Assembly: GCA_029243385.1 (NCBI GenBank)
Contig: JAQWSC010000001.1
Span: 1 to 64,000 of the forward strand
Direction of reading: 5' to 3'
DNA from: Flavobacteriaceae bacterium
GTDB taxonomy: Bacteria > Bacteroidota > Bacteroidia > Flavobacteriales > Flavobacteriaceae
Length of the DNA: 64,000 nt
Shown piece by piece: positions 51,451 through 61,780 of the stretch. Each line of letters starts with the position of its first letter. The first letter of the stretch is position 1. A program made the position numbers and the translations under genes. Below the pieces are notes generated by a model. The model saw only the letters and a program-made list of their open reading frames with translations, was not told the origin of the DNA and searched no databases.

Positions 51451-52548
51451 TTATTCTTTGAAAATGTTCATATCGTTCCAATGTAATTTTTGTTGTATTA
51501 CACCCCTTTCAATTACGACTATTCCAGGATTGGAACGAATGATTGTTTTGAGTGCTGTTTCGTCACAGAAATAAAAAGGGAAATCCAATGCCGATTCCCA
51601 ATCCATCGCTTCTTCGGGTCCTGAAGCCGTGGCGCCGGCAACAAGATAGCCATAAGATCGTGCTTTCTCAATTAAATTTTTCAAAGACTCCAAGCTATCA
51701 AACTCAAAATTGCTTAGGTTATAAGCTACAATCAACAGAAGTTTTTCTTCACTTAAAAGTTCTTGTGTAAAATCTTGCCCGTTTTGCTCCAAACTAAAGT
51801 CATGGATAGGCGGTTCGTATCCTTGAGAAATGGTTTTGGTAGCCACCGAAAGTAACGAACCTGCCACATCGGGGTATTTTCCCATAGTTGTAACTGTTAC
51901 TTCTTTTCCATTTTGATCAAACAGCCATTGATATTCCACCACGGGTTGGGGCGCATCTTCAGGGTAGCTCATGGCTTCTGGAATGTTCGTTCCTACTTTA
52001 TAAGCACGAAAATCCCACGCTGGTAAATGATTCAATACATGAATGCCAAAATACACAGACCCTAATAGAACGATTGACAAAATAGCCATAAGGGGTTTTG
52101 AAGAAAAAACAGGTCTAACCCAATGCTTGTTTTGAATTAAAAAAACAATCAATAGTAGCAATATGATGTCTTTGGTAAACGATTCCCAAGGAGTAAGCGG
52201 AATGGCGTCTCCAAAACAACCGCAATCGGTCACTTTGTTGAAATATGCTGAATAGAAAGTAAGAAACGTGAACAAAACAATCATCGCCAATAAACTCCAC
52301 AGCACGGCTTTAGTTTGATACCCTAAGAGCAAAGCTACACCCAAAACTACTTCAACAATCACCAAGATGATAGCTAATAACAGTGCGTAAGGGATAATAA
52401 ACTCTAAATTGAGAATTTGAGGGTCAGCATATTCTTGGAGTTTATACGAAAACCCCAACGGATCGTTGAGCTTTATAAGTCCACTAAAAATAAATAGGAC
52501 TCCAACAAAAATCCGAGCAAATTGTGTTAAAATAAGGGAAATTGACAT
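51451..52548 (-). CDS. BT_3928-family membrane protein (DoxX-like plus thioredoxin-like domain)
   Basis: The 365-residue protein has a DoxX/MauE-like membrane half (~residues 1-170; FARIFVGVLFIFSGLIKLNDPLG, EVVLGVALLLGYQTKA) with a DCGCFGD motif whose two cysteines could be redox-active. The C-terminal half (~235-365) is thioredoxin-like without an obvious CxxC (LLLIVAYNLSNFEFDSLESLKNLIEKA, FYFCDETALKTIIRSNPGIVVI). A disulfide/thiol transfer role in the envelope is plausible. It lies 2 bases after the DUF1599 gene, in the order DUF1599-BT_3928-tpiA usual for Bacteroidota. Confidence 0.86.
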   Translation of the reverse strand: MSISLILTQFARIFVGVLFIFSGLIKLNDPLGFSYKLQEYADPQILNLEFIIPYALLLAIILVIVEVVLGVALLLGYQTKAVLWSLLAMIVLFTFLTFYSAYFNKVTDCGCFGDAIPLTPWESFTKDIILLLLIVFLIQNKHWVRPVFSSKPLMAILSIVLLGSVYFGIHVLNHLPAWDFRAYKVGTNIPEAMSYPEDAPQPVVEYQWLFDQNGKEVTVTTMGKYPDVAGSLLSVATKTISQGYEPPIHDFSLEQNGQDFTQELLSEEKLLLIVAYNLSNFEFDSLESLKNLIEKARSYGYLVAGATASGPEEAMDWESALDFPFYFCDETALKTIIRSNPGIVVIERGVIQQKLHWNDMNIFKE

Positions 52549-52550
52549 TT

Positions 52551-53093
52551 TTATTTCTTATTTTGAAGGTGGATAAGTGCAAACACAGCATAATTAATCA
52601 TATCTTGATAATTGGCATCAATTCCTTCACTGACCAGTGTTTTTCCTTCGTTATTTTCAATTTGCTTGACACGAAGTAATTTTTGAAGAATCAAATCAGT
52701 AAGTGAACTTACTCGCATATCTCGCCAAGCTTCACCGTAATCGTGGTTTTTGTTTTCCATCAATTGTTTAGTGACCTCAACGTGTTTGTTGTACAATGCT
52801 ACCGCTTGATCGAGTGACAAATCGGGTTGCTCAACAATGCCTTTTTCGATTTGAATAAGCGCCATCACAGAATAATTAATAATTCCTATAAATTCAGATA
52901 CTTCTCCCTCGTTTACCTTTCGAACCTCATTTTGTTGCAAACTTCGTATTCGTTGGGCTTTTATAAATATTTGATCGGTCAGTGAAGAAAGCCTTAAGAT
53001 ACGCCATGCGCTTCCGTAATCTTTCATTTTTTTACTAAATAAAGAACGACATTGTTCAATGACTTGATCGTATTGTTGAGAAGTATGATGCAT
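52551..53093 (-). CDS. DUF1599 protein
   Basis: The 180-residue protein is an internal tandem duplication of about 80 residues: KMKDYGSAWRILRLSSLTDQIFIKAQRIR (about residues 22-50) and NHDYGEAWRDMRVSSLTDLILQKLLRVK (~118-146), each followed by an acidic NEGxxVSEG/IxxxYxxxMxNYxVxALI region. This matches DUF1599, a MazG-like nucleotide pyrophosphohydrolase-related helical family. The activity is unproven. It is the first gene of a run with BT_3928 and the permease. Confidence 0.85.
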   Translation of the reverse strand: MHHTSQQYDQVIEQCRSLFSKKMKDYGSAWRILRLSSLTDQIFIKAQRIRSLQQNEVRKVNEGEVSEFIGIINYSVMALIQIEKGIVEQPDLSLDQAVALYNKHVEVTKQLMENKNHDYGEAWRDMRVSSLTDLILQKLLRVKQIENNEGKTLVSEGIDANYQDMINYAVFALIHLQNKK

Positions 53094-53196
53094 GAATTAC
53101 AATCTATTTTGCGTAAATTTCGGGCAAATTTTTGAAATGGAATCCCCATTTTTGTAAAAAATTTACAAAGATTATCAACTGATTTGTATTTGAATT

Positions 53197-54024
53197 ATGA
53201 TTATTCACTGTAATAGCACTCATGTAGATTGTAAAAACCCAAAAATCATGGGGATTCTGAATGTCACTCCTGACTCATTTTATGATGGGGGAAAATTCAA
53301 TGATCCTACACAGATAGTTTATCAAGTTCAAAGCATGTTGGACCATGGCGCCACATTTATTGATGTTGGAGGGTATAGTTCTCGACCGGGTGCCGATACT
53401 GTTTCGGAAAAAGAGGAGTTGAATCGAGTGATTCCAGTGATTAAACTTATTGTAGAAAATTTTCCAAAAACTCTTATTTCCATTGATACATTTCGAAGTC
53501 GAGTTGCCTACAAAGCTGTCGAATCGGGAGCTTGTATTGTAAACGATATCTCAGCAGGAAATATCGATGATGCAATGATGCATACTGTTGCCGAAATGAA
53601 AGTGCCTTATATTATGATGCATATGCAAGGAACTCCTCAAACTATGCAAGTCCAGCCAGAATACAAACAAATTGTTTCAGAAATTGTCGCTTTTTTTGAA
53701 AAAAAACTTGAAAAGGCTACCTCTCTAGGTATTGAGGAGATGGTAATTGATCCTGGGTTTGGGTTTGGCAAAACCGTAACTCACAATTACGAAATTCTTC
53801 AAAATCTATCCGAGCTTGTTGCTATTGGCGCTCCTGTTTTGGCCGGTATTTCAAGAAAGTCCATGATTTACAAACCTTTAAACACAACACCCGAAAAAGC
53901 TTTGAACGGCACTACGGCATTGAATATGGCAGCATTGATGAACGGAGCCCGCATTCTGCGAGTTCACGATGTTAAGGAAGCGAAAGAAACAATCACACTC
54001 TTCAATAAGCTTCAATCGTCATAG
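53197..54024 (+). CDS. folP: Dihydropteroate synthase
   Basis: The 275-residue TIM-barrel enzyme joins 4-aminobenzoate with dihydropterin diphosphate in folate synthesis; it is the sulfonamide target. Motifs: MGILNVTPDSFYDGGKF, DVGGYSSRPGADTVS, ISIDTFRSRVA, GACIVNDISAG, IDPGFGFGKTVTHN and GISRKSM. Length is normal. cdaA follows by 36 bases, a conserved Bacteroidota pair. Confidence 0.96.
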   Translation: MIIHCNSTHVDCKNPKIMGILNVTPDSFYDGGKFNDPTQIVYQVQSMLDHGATFIDVGGYSSRPGADTVSEKEELNRVIPVIKLIVENFPKTLISIDTFRSRVAYKAVESGACIVNDISAGNIDDAMMHTVAEMKVPYIMMHMQGTPQTMQVQPEYKQIVSEIVAFFEKKLEKATSLGIEEMVIDPGFGFGKTVTHNYEILQNLSELVAIGAPVLAGISRKSMIYKPLNTTPEKALNGTTALNMAALMNGARILRVHDVKEAKETITLFNKLQSS

Positions 54025-54060
54025 CCATTTTTTTTATGTATTTTTAGAAAAAATTTACCG

Positions 54061-54846
54061 TTGGGAAAATTCGACTTTTTAGAGCTAAGCATTATCGACA
54101 TTATCGATGTGGTGTTGGTTGCCATCCTTCTTTATTACGTTTACCGACTTGTAAGAGGCACTGCAGCCATTAAAATTTTTATTGGAATTGTCATTATCTA
54201 CTTAATTTGGAAATTGACAGATGCGCTGAACATGGACGTGTTGAGTAATATCCTCGGTAAGTTTATCAGTGTAGGGGTTTTTGCGCTAATTGTTGTTTTT
54301 CAACAAGAAATCCGCAAATTTTTACTCCTTCTCGGTTCTCCCAAACTGTCCAATCGTAAAAGTGTGGTACGTTATTTGAATTTTTTCAAAGGGAGTTCCA
54401 TGGCTTTGGAAGTTGATAGCGACATGCTTATTGATGCTTGTAATACTTTGGGACAAAATAAAACCGGAGCGCTTATTATTTTGGAGCGTAACAACGACCT
54501 TGACTTTGTAAAAGGTTCTGGAGATCCTGTATCGTTAAAAGCTTCAATCCCTGTCATTGAAAGTATTTTCTTTAAAAACAGTCCGTTACACGATGGTGCT
54601 ATTATCATTGAAGGAGACACCATTACGGCTACTCGAGTGGTGCTTCCTGTATCTGATAACAAACAAATTCCAGCTCGTTTTGGACTAAGACATCGTGCGG
54701 CTATCGGAATTACCGAAAAAACAGATGCTTTAGCGTTGGTGGTTTCGGAAGAAACAGGAGGGATTTCTTATATCAAAAATGGAGAGTTTTCGTATTTTAA
54801 AGATCATGATGCTCTAAAAAAAATCCTGGCGGAAGATTTGTCTTAG
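54061..54846 (+). CDS. cdaA: Diadenylate cyclase (CdaA)
   Basis: The 261-residue membrane protein makes cyclic di-AMP from two ATP. The predicted start is TTG at 54061 (MGKFDFLELSIIDIIDVV). Three N-terminal membrane helices (about 10-75) precede the DAC domain with its two signatures: HDGAIII (DGA) and LRHRAAIG (RHR). c-di-AMP controls potassium/osmotic balance and wall homeostasis. The stop overlaps the ABC exporter stop on the other strand by four bases. Confidence 0.94.
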   Translation: MGKFDFLELSIIDIIDVVLVAILLYYVYRLVRGTAAIKIFIGIVIIYLIWKLTDALNMDVLSNILGKFISVGVFALIVVFQQEIRKFLLLLGSPKLSNRKSVVRYLNFFKGSSMALEVDSDMLIDACNTLGQNKTGALIILERNNDLDFVKGSGDPVSLKASIPVIESIFFKNSPLHDGAIIIEGDTITATRVVLPVSDNKQIPARFGLRHRAAIGITEKTDALALVVSEETGGISYIKNGEFSYFKDHDALKKILAEDLS

Positions 54847-56618
54847 GCAACCGACTCTTCTTTTAAAAACTGGACTTCGTACAGCTTTTTATACAAGCCA
54901 TCTTTTACTTGCAACAATTGCTCATGAGTACCTGTTTCAACAATTTTTCCTTTGTCCAAAACAATAATTTTGTCAGCATTTTGAACGGTTACCAATCGAT
55001 GTGCGATGATTACAGAAGTTTTTCCTTCTGTAATCTTATTCATTGCACTTTGAATTAATTCTTCGGAATTGGTGTCAATTGAAGAAGTGGCTTCATCCAA
55101 AACCAACAAAGCAGGATGGCTAACATAGGCTCGTAAAAAAGCAATTAATTGACGTTGTCCAGATGAAAGCATAATACCTCTTTCTTTGACGTTGTAGTCA
55201 TATCCTCCAGGCAAACTCATTATAAATTCATGAACCCCAATACGTTTTGCTGCATCAATCACTTGAGCCTTAGTAATGGATTCGTCCCAAAGAGTGATAT
55301 TATTTAAAATGGTGTCGGCAAACAAAAACACATCTTGCAACACAACAGCCATTTGTGAGCGTAAAAAAGACAACTCATAGGAAGAAATTGGCGCATTGTC
55401 TAGATAGATATTTCCTGAATTTATTTCATAAAAACGATTCAACACGTTGATAAGAGTTGTTTTGCCTGATCCCGTAGCTCCAACAATGGCTAGAGTTTGT
55501 CCAGGGGCTACTTCAAATGATATTTTTTTCAATACCGGCTCATCGGATTTGTATGAAAATTCTACATTGTCAAACCTAAGGTGTCCTTTGATTTCTTTGG
55601 GTTGATTCTCTCCCTGATTGGCAATAATGCTTTGAGTGTCCAAAATAGTAAATACACGATTGGCAGCAATCATTCCCATTTGAAGAGTATTGAATTTATC
55701 CGCTATTTGACGGAGCGGACGAAACAACATTTGCGACATCTGGATAAACAAAAATATGGTTCCTAACGAAATATCGGTAGTCTGAGCAACAACGTTCATC
55801 CCTCCAAACCAAACAATTAGCCCAACCGTAACGGAAGTGGAAAGTTCAGCAATGGGAAAGAAAATAGAGTTGTACCACACCGTTTTTAACCACGCTTTTT
55901 TATGTCGTTCGTTGATTTCTTTAAATTTCTGGTATTCAATTCGTTCACGCGTAAAAAGCTGAACTATTTTCATTCCCGTTATACGTTCTTGAACAAACGA
56001 ATTTAAATTGGCAACTTGGGTTCTTACATCATCAAAAGCTTTTTTCATTGCCTTTTGAAACTTGCGAGTCGCAAACAAAATAAAAGGCAATACCAAAAAA
56101 ACGAGCAATGACAACTCCCAACTTACGGCCAACATAACAATGATTACCAATAACATTTTTAACAAATCGGCAACAATCATAAACAATCCTTGACTGAAAA
56201 TACTGGCAATAGTTTCGATGTCACTAACCGCACGCGTTACCAATCGTCCTACGGCCGAAGTATCGTAATAGGCCATCTTAAAACGAACCATGTGTTTGAA
56301 AAGACGAATTCTGATATCTCTAATCACTTGTTGCCCTAACCAATTGGCATAATAAATAAACGAAAATTGAAAAATGACTTCCAAAAGTAAGGTTCCCAAC
56401 ATGAATGAAATCATCAAAACCAACCCTTCGTAATCCTTAAGTGTGATATAGTCATCTACCGTTATTTTCAACAAATATGGCGTAAGCGTCGAGAATGCTG
56501 AAAGTAAAATAGCCGCAAGCATCACAAAAACAAATGTCCCTCGGTAAGGGCGAACATAAGCCATGAGTCGCCTCAACAATACGGTATCTAAAATTTGCCC
56601 TTGCCCTTTGTTAGCCAT
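54843..56618 (-). CDS. ABC exporter, fused membrane and ATPase domains (MsbA-like)
   Basis: The 591-residue half-transporter has a six-helix type IV membrane domain (~residues 15-310) and a C-terminal ATPase with Walker A GATGSGKTT, signature MLSSGQRQLIAFLRA (LSSGQ) and Walker B LLVLDEATSS with H-loop IAHRLVT. Such proteins export lipid A core, other lipids or drugs. It overlaps truA by 8 bases (truA is upstream). The substrate is unknown. Confidence 0.92.
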   Translation of the reverse strand: MANKGQGQILDTVLLRRLMAYVRPYRGTFVFVMLAAILLSAFSTLTPYLLKITVDDYITLKDYEGLVLMISFMLGTLLLEVIFQFSFIYYANWLGQQVIRDIRIRLFKHMVRFKMAYYDTSAVGRLVTRAVSDIETIASIFSQGLFMIVADLLKMLLVIIVMLAVSWELSLLVFLVLPFILFATRKFQKAMKKAFDDVRTQVANLNSFVQERITGMKIVQLFTRERIEYQKFKEINERHKKAWLKTVWYNSIFFPIAELSTSVTVGLIVWFGGMNVVAQTTDISLGTIFLFIQMSQMLFRPLRQIADKFNTLQMGMIAANRVFTILDTQSIIANQGENQPKEIKGHLRFDNVEFSYKSDEPVLKKISFEVAPGQTLAIVGATGSGKTTLINVLNRFYEINSGNIYLDNAPISSYELSFLRSQMAVVLQDVFLFADTILNNITLWDESITKAQVIDAAKRIGVHEFIMSLPGGYDYNVKERGIMLSSGQRQLIAFLRAYVSHPALLVLDEATSSIDTNSEELIQSAMNKITEGKTSVIIAHRLVTVQNADKIIVLDKGKIVETGTHEQLLQVKDGLYKKLYEVQFLKEESVA

Positions 56619-57366
56619 GAGTTTTTATTAATTCGTTAGGATATCCTACTTCGGTAAGATACAAACCATGAGCGGGAACAGAAAATCCAGCACTGCTTCG
56701 ATCTTGACTCTCTAGTACTTCTTGAAGATGAGTGACAGGATGCTTACCCTGTCCGATTTCTAAAAGGGTTCCCACAACAGCGCGCACCATATTGCGCAAA
56801 AAACGATTAGCAGTAATCGTAAAAACGCTATACTCGTTATGAGATTTCCAATTTGCCTTGGTGATGTTGCATTCAAAAGTTGAAACGTCGGTATTGCTTT
56901 TTGAAAAACATTTAAAATCTTGATGATGCAACAACAAATCAGCTGCTTGGTTCATAATATCAAAATCAACATTGGATTTCAAACGATAAGCGAACGGTTC
57001 CAAAAAAGGGTTTTTAGACTCATAAACCCAATACTCATATGTACGATAAATGGCATCAAAACGGCTGTGCGCGCTATCAGATACCTGAAACAACTTTTTA
57101 ATTACGATATCTTTTGGAAGCATTGCATTCATTCTAAAAACAAAATCTGAAGCATCATCGAATTTGTAATTGGTATCGAAATGAGCATACATTTGTTTGG
57201 CATGTACTCCTGTATCTGTTCTTCCAGCTCCCATAATAGATACAGCTTCATTAAGCAAAATCGACATCGAAGCCTCTACAACCTGCTGCACCGTTTCTGC
57301 ATTGGGTTGCCGTTGCCACCCATGATATTGAGTTCCACGATAAGCTATTTCTAAAAAAAATCGCAA
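56611..57366 (-). CDS. truA: tRNA pseudouridine synthase A
   Basis: The 251-residue enzyme makes pseudouridine at positions 38-40 of tRNA anticodon arms. Motifs: YRGTQYHGWQRQPNAETVQ, MGAGRTDTGVHAKQMYAHFDT with the catalytic Asp, RYAIYRTYEY-like DAIYRTYEYWV, and FLRNMVRAVVGTLLEIGQGK. Length is normal. A -7 box TATCTTTG (57400-57393) lies upstream. The ABC exporter gene overlaps its 3' end. Confidence 0.95.
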   Translation of the reverse strand: MRFFLEIAYRGTQYHGWQRQPNAETVQQVVEASMSILLNEAVSIMGAGRTDTGVHAKQMYAHFDTNYKFDDASDFVFRMNAMLPKDIVIKKLFQVSDSAHSRFDAIYRTYEYWVYESKNPFLEPFAYRLKSNVDFDIMNQAADLLLHHQDFKCFSKSNTDVSTFECNITKANWKSHNEYSVFTITANRFLRNMVRAVVGTLLEIGQGKHPVTHLQEVLESQDRSSAGFSVPAHGLYLTEVGYPNELIKTHG

Positions 57367-57392
57367 TAGAAAACGTATGTTTGTTAATTCAA

Positions 57393-57400
57393 CAAAGATA
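57393..57400 (-). promoter_or_regulatory. -7 element of truA
   Basis: CAAAGATA on the plus strand is TATCTTTG on the minus strand and matches TAnnTTTG, 26 bases before the ATG at 57366. No good -33 was found. Confidence 0.45.
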
Positions 57401-57433
57401 CCTTTTAATTAAAAAAACCAATGCTATTGTTTC

Positions 57434-57940
57434 ATGAAAAAAATTCTACTTCTTTCAGACACACATAGCCACATGGATGAGCGTATTATTAGTTACGCAA
57501 AGAAAGCCGATGAAGTTTGGCATGCGGGCGACATTGGAGATTTGTCAGTAACCGATGCTTTAGAAAAAATCGCACCCCTACGAGCTGTGTTTGGAAATAT
57601 TGACAATGCTAAAATTCGAACGGTCTTTCCATTATTTAATGCCTTCAAATGCGAGAAGGTTTCGGTGCTAATTACACACATAGGAGGTACACCAAAACGC
57701 TACGCTAAAGGAGTGAAAGAACAATTGGATATGCACAAACCCAAATTATTTATTTGCGGTCACTCCCACATCCTTAAAGTTCAATTTGATTCCAAAAATC
57801 AGATGCTATATATGAATCCAGGAGCAGCTGGCAGATCTGGATTTCACAAAGTCCGAACCCTGCTTCGATTTGTCATTGACGGTAATGATATAAAAGACTT
57901 GGAGATCATAGAATTGGGGAGCCGAAGTCAAAGCAATTAA
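57434..57940 (+). CDS. YfcE-like metallophosphoesterase
   Basis: The 168-residue protein has calcineurin-type metal-binding motifs: LLSDTHSH (D-x-H), HAGDIGD (GD-x-x-D), VFGNID (GN), ITHIGG (H) and GHSHI (GHxH). The compact single-domain form is that of MJ0936/YfcE-like phosphodiesterases. The physiological substrate is unknown. It is divergent from truA and transcribed ahead of purL, with a 123-base gap. Confidence 0.92.
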   Translation: MKKILLLSDTHSHMDERIISYAKKADEVWHAGDIGDLSVTDALEKIAPLRAVFGNIDNAKIRTVFPLFNAFKCEKVSVLITHIGGTPKRYAKGVKEQLDMHKPKLFICGHSHILKVQFDSKNQMLYMNPGAAGRSGFHKVRTLLRFVIDGNDIKDLEIIELGSRSQSN

Positions 57941-58022
57941 AAGCAATTTCAGTTGTTAATAAACACGGTATAATTGTGTTGCGAACTCTCAAATAAATTT
58001 ACACATTTCGATTCCCTTTGCG

Positions 58023-58030
58023 TATCTTTG
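58023..58030 (+). promoter_or_regulatory. -7 element of purL
   Basis: TATCTTTG matches TAnnTTTG and ends 33 bases before the ATG at 58064. No standard -33 element was seen. Confidence 0.45.
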
Positions 58031-58063
58031 AAACTGCTATACAAACCATAATATTTCCAAACT

Positions 58064-61000
58064 ATGATCCTCTTTTTTGGTGACAGAAATCAACGAATCT
58101 TTGCTGTTCAATCCGATTCCAAACTTGATGCCTCAACCATTGAAAAGCTCGAATGGCTGTTCGGTGGTTTCCCTTATATACATTCCCAAACTATCGAAAG
58201 TGAGTTTGTAGGCCCTAGAAAAACAATGATTACGCCTTGGAGTACCAACGCCGTTGAAATTACCCAAAATATGGGAATTAAAGGATTGATTCGAATCGAA
58301 CAATTTGTTACTTTTTACAAGGAATTTGATCCCATGCTATTGGAGCAATACAACACGTTGGATCAAACTATTTTTGAGGTCAACATTCAACCCGAATCTA
58401 TTCTTGAAATCGAAGACATAGGAGTATACAACCAGCAGGAAGGTCTTGCGCTCAACGACGAAGAAGTTGCTTATTTAGAAGCTTTGTCCGTACGGCTCAA
58501 TCGTAAACTTACTGATTCTGAAGTTTTTGGATTTTCTCAGGTCAATTCCGAGCATTGTCGTCACAAAATTTTTAATGGAACGTTTGTAATTGACGGTCAA
58601 GAAAAACCCGCTTCTCTTTTCAAGCTTATCAAAAAAACCGCCGCCGAAAATCCAAACGATATTGTCTCGGCTTACAAAGACAATGTGGCTTTTGTAAAAG
58701 GCCCTGTTGTTGAACAATTTGCACCCGAACGCCCAGATATTCCTTCCTATTTTAAAAAATCAGATTTTGAATCAGTGATTTCTTTGAAAGCAGAGACTCA
58801 TAATTTTCCAACAACGGTAGAGCCCTTTAATGGAGCTGCCACAGGTTCGGGAGGTGAAATTCGAGATCGTCTCGCAGGAGGAATTGGCTCACTGCCTTTG
58901 GCAGGAACTGCTGTGTATATGACAGCCTATTCTCGATTAGAAAACAACCGCCCATGGGAACGAATGAAAGAACGCGATTGGCTTTATCAAACTCCCATGG
59001 ATATTTTAATAAAAGCCTCCAACGGAGCCTCTGATTTTGGAAACAAGTTTGGTCAACCGCTTATTTCGGGTTCTGTTTTTACTTTTGAACACGAAGAAAA
59101 TTCCAAAAAAGTGGGCTTTGACAAAGTTATCATGCTAGCAGGCGGAATAGGATATGGAAAGGCCAACCAAAGTCTTAAAAACACGCCACAAAAGAATGAT
59201 AAAATTGTCATCCTTGGAGGAGAAAATTATCGAATTGGAATGGGTGGAGCCGCAGTTTCTTCAGCCGACACGGGTAAATTTAGTAGTGGAATCGAGCTCA
59301 ATGCTGTTCAACGATCCAACCCTGAAATGCAAAAACGAGTTGCCAATGCCATTCGAGGTATGGTGGAGTCAAAAGAAAACCCCATCGTCTCTATTCACGA
59401 TCATGGAGCGGGTGGTCATTTGAACTGCCTTTCGGAACTGGTCGAAGAAACAGGAGGTGAAATCAATTTGGATAAATTACCCGTTGGTGACCCTACCCTT
59501 TCGGATAAAGAAATTATTGGAAACGAATCTCAGGAAAGAATGGGAATCGTTATAAGCGAATCTGACATAGAAACCCTCAAAAAGGTGGCCGAACGCGAAC
59601 GCGCCCCCTTTTACGAAGTTGGAACAGTAACTGACGATGATCGCTTTTTGATAACCTCTAAAAAACGAAATACAACTCCCATGAATTTGGCGCTTTCTGA
59701 TATGTTCGGAAGCTCTCCCAAAACCATCATGGAAGACCAGACTGCTTCTCCGAATTATACAAAGGTTAGTATCAGCAATCACAACATCTATGAGCTTACA
59801 GAACAGTTGTTACAATTGGAGGCTGTGGGATCCAAAGACTGGCTCACTAATAAAGTAGATCGATGTGTAACAGGAAGAGTCGCCAAGCAACAAACTGCTG
59901 GTCCGCTTCAATTGCCACTAAACAATTGCGGTGTTATGTCATTGGACTACAACGGAAAGCAAGGAGTAGCAACCTCAATTGGACACGCTCCAGTAAGTGC
60001 TCTTATCGACTCCAAAGCTGGGAGTCGGATTGCTATTACCGAGTCGCTAACCAATTTGGTTTGGGCTCCCTTAGAAAAAGGATTGCAATCAGTTACTTTA
60101 TCCGCCAACTGGATGTGGCCTTGTAACAATGCAGGCGAAGATGCCCGCTTGTACGAGGCGGTTGAAGCTTGCTCTGATTTTGCAATTGCATTGGGGATTA
60201 ATATTCCCACAGGGAAAGACTCTCTTTCAATGAAACAAAAATATCCGAACGACGAAGTCATCGCGCCGGGAACTGTAATTATATCTGCAGCTGGACATTG
60301 TAATGACCTCACCAATGTTATAGAGCCTGTTTTACAAAAAGAAAAACAATCTATATATTACATCAACTTTTCTCAGGATACCTACAAATTGGGAGGGTCG
60401 TCTTTGGGGCAAATTTTAGGACAAGTAGGCGCTGAAACTCCCGATGTAAAAGATGCTGAATTTGTTAAAAATGCTTTCGATACCATTCAACAACTCATTC
60501 AAAAAAATACTGTTTTGGCCGGACATGATGTAGGCTCGGGTGGATTGATCACTACATTGTTAGAAATGTGTTTTGCTGACAATCAGTTAGGAGCAACACT
60601 GGATCTATCATCCATAAAAGCTCCTGATTTGACCCACCTACTGTTTAGTGAAAATATGGGGATTGTTTTTCAAGCAGACGCTGCTGCAGAAGAGCTATTA
60701 AACCAGCACTTTATTCCTTTTCACAAAATTGGAACTGTTACTGAGAGCAACGTGTTATCCATTCAATATTTTGAAGAACAACTAGAATTTGACATCGCCA
60801 AGTATCGAGATATTTGGCACAAAACTTCTTATTTATTGGATCAAAAGCAAAGCGGAGCGATAAAAGCTAAAGAACGTTTTGAGAATTACAAACACCAAAG
60901 ACTTTCTTTCAAGTTCCCTTCGTCCTTTGACGGAAAGCGACCCCAAATTCCTACAGGTCAAAAAATCAAAGCTGCAGTCATTCGAGAAAAGGGTAGTAAC

Positions 61001-61711
61001 TCGGAACGCGAAATGGCTTATATGATGGATCTTGCTGGTTTTGAGGTAAAAGATGTTCATATGACCGATTTGATTTCGGGAAGAGAAACCTTAGAGGATG
61101 TTCAGCTCATTGTTGCTGTTGGTGGGTTTTCCAACTCCGATGTATTGGGATCGGCCAAAGGCTGGGCAGGGGCTTTTAAATACAATGCTAAAGCCCGAAA
61201 CTCGCTCCAAAAATTCTTTGAAAGAACAGACACTTTGTCTTTGGGCGTTTGTAACGGCTGCCAGTTATTTATGGAACTCGGACTTCTCCATCCTAATGAT
61301 GAGGAAAAACCCAAAATGCTACACAATGATTCTCGCAAGTTTGAATGTACTTTTACATCAGTAACTATTCCACAAAACAATTCGGTAATGCTTCAAAACT
61401 TATCAGGAAGCACACTTGGAATTTGGGCGGCTCACGGAGAAGGGAAATTTCATTTACCAAAAAACGAAAATCATTACAAGATTGTTGGAAAATACACGTA
61501 CGATTCCTATCCTTCGAATCCCAATGGCTCTGATTACAATACAGCCATGCTTTCTAGTAATGACGGAAGACATTTGGTCATGATGCCTCACTTGGAGCGA
61601 TCGATTTTTCCTTGGAACTGGGGACACTATCCCAACGAACGAAAAAACGATGAATTGTCCCCATGGATTCAGGTATTTATAGACGCTGAAATGTGGTGTA
61701 AAAATCACTAA
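58064..61711 (+). CDS. purL: Phosphoribosylformylglycinamidine synthase (large PurL)
   Basis: The 1215-residue fused enzyme converts FGAR and glutamine to FGAM in purine synthesis. It has an N-terminal PurS-like part (~1-150), a duplicated AIRS-type ATP domain (SEHCRHKIFNGTF, KAETHNFPTTVEPFNGAATGSGGEIRD, GGENYRIGMGGAA, VSIHDHGAGG), and a class I glutaminase (~residues 965-1215: AVIREKGSNSERE, VGGFSNSDVLGSAKGWAGAF, LGVCNGCQLFMELG with nucleophilic Cys, and AAHGEGKFH). Long form is of the proteobacterial/Bacteroidota type, without separate purS and purQ. Confidence 0.97.
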   Translation: MILFFGDRNQRIFAVQSDSKLDASTIEKLEWLFGGFPYIHSQTIESEFVGPRKTMITPWSTNAVEITQNMGIKGLIRIEQFVTFYKEFDPMLLEQYNTLDQTIFEVNIQPESILEIEDIGVYNQQEGLALNDEEVAYLEALSVRLNRKLTDSEVFGFSQVNSEHCRHKIFNGTFVIDGQEKPASLFKLIKKTAAENPNDIVSAYKDNVAFVKGPVVEQFAPERPDIPSYFKKSDFESVISLKAETHNFPTTVEPFNGAATGSGGEIRDRLAGGIGSLPLAGTAVYMTAYSRLENNRPWERMKERDWLYQTPMDILIKASNGASDFGNKFGQPLISGSVFTFEHEENSKKVGFDKVIMLAGGIGYGKANQSLKNTPQKNDKIVILGGENYRIGMGGAAVSSADTGKFSSGIELNAVQRSNPEMQKRVANAIRGMVESKENPIVSIHDHGAGGHLNCLSELVEETGGEINLDKLPVGDPTLSDKEIIGNESQERMGIVISESDIETLKKVAERERAPFYEVGTVTDDDRFLITSKKRNTTPMNLALSDMFGSSPKTIMEDQTASPNYTKVSISNHNIYELTEQLLQLEAVGSKDWLTNKVDRCVTGRVAKQQTAGPLQLPLNNCGVMSLDYNGKQGVATSIGHAPVSALIDSKAGSRIAITESLTNLVWAPLEKGLQSVTLSANWMWPCNNAGEDARLYEAVEACSDFAIALGINIPTGKDSLSMKQKYPNDEVIAPGTVIISAAGHCNDLTNVIEPVLQKEKQSIYYINFSQDTYKLGGSSLGQILGQVGAETPDVKDAEFVKNAFDTIQQLIQKNTVLAGHDVGSGGLITTLLEMCFADNQLGATLDLSSIKAPDLTHLLFSENMGIVFQADAAAEELLNQHFIPFHKIGTVTESNVLSIQYFEEQLEFDIAKYRDIWHKTSYLLDQKQSGAIKAKERFENYKHQRLSFKFPSSFDGKRPQIPTGQKIKAAVIREKGSNSEREMAYMMDLAGFEVKDVHMTDLISGRETLEDVQLIVAVGGFSNSDVLGSAKGWAGAFKYNAKARNSLQKFFERTDTLSLGVCNGCQLFMELGLLHPNDEEKPKMLHNDSRKFECTFTSVTIPQNNSVMLQNLSGSTLGIWAAHGEGKFHLPKNENHYKIVGKYTYDSYPSNPNGSDYNTAMLSSNDGRHLVMMPHLERSIFPWNWGHYPNERKNDELSPWIQVFIDAEMWCKNH

Positions 61712-61780
61712 TATTCGTAATTAAAGATTGTCATTAAAATTATTTGATTAAATTTATACACTATCAATATAATTTCATTT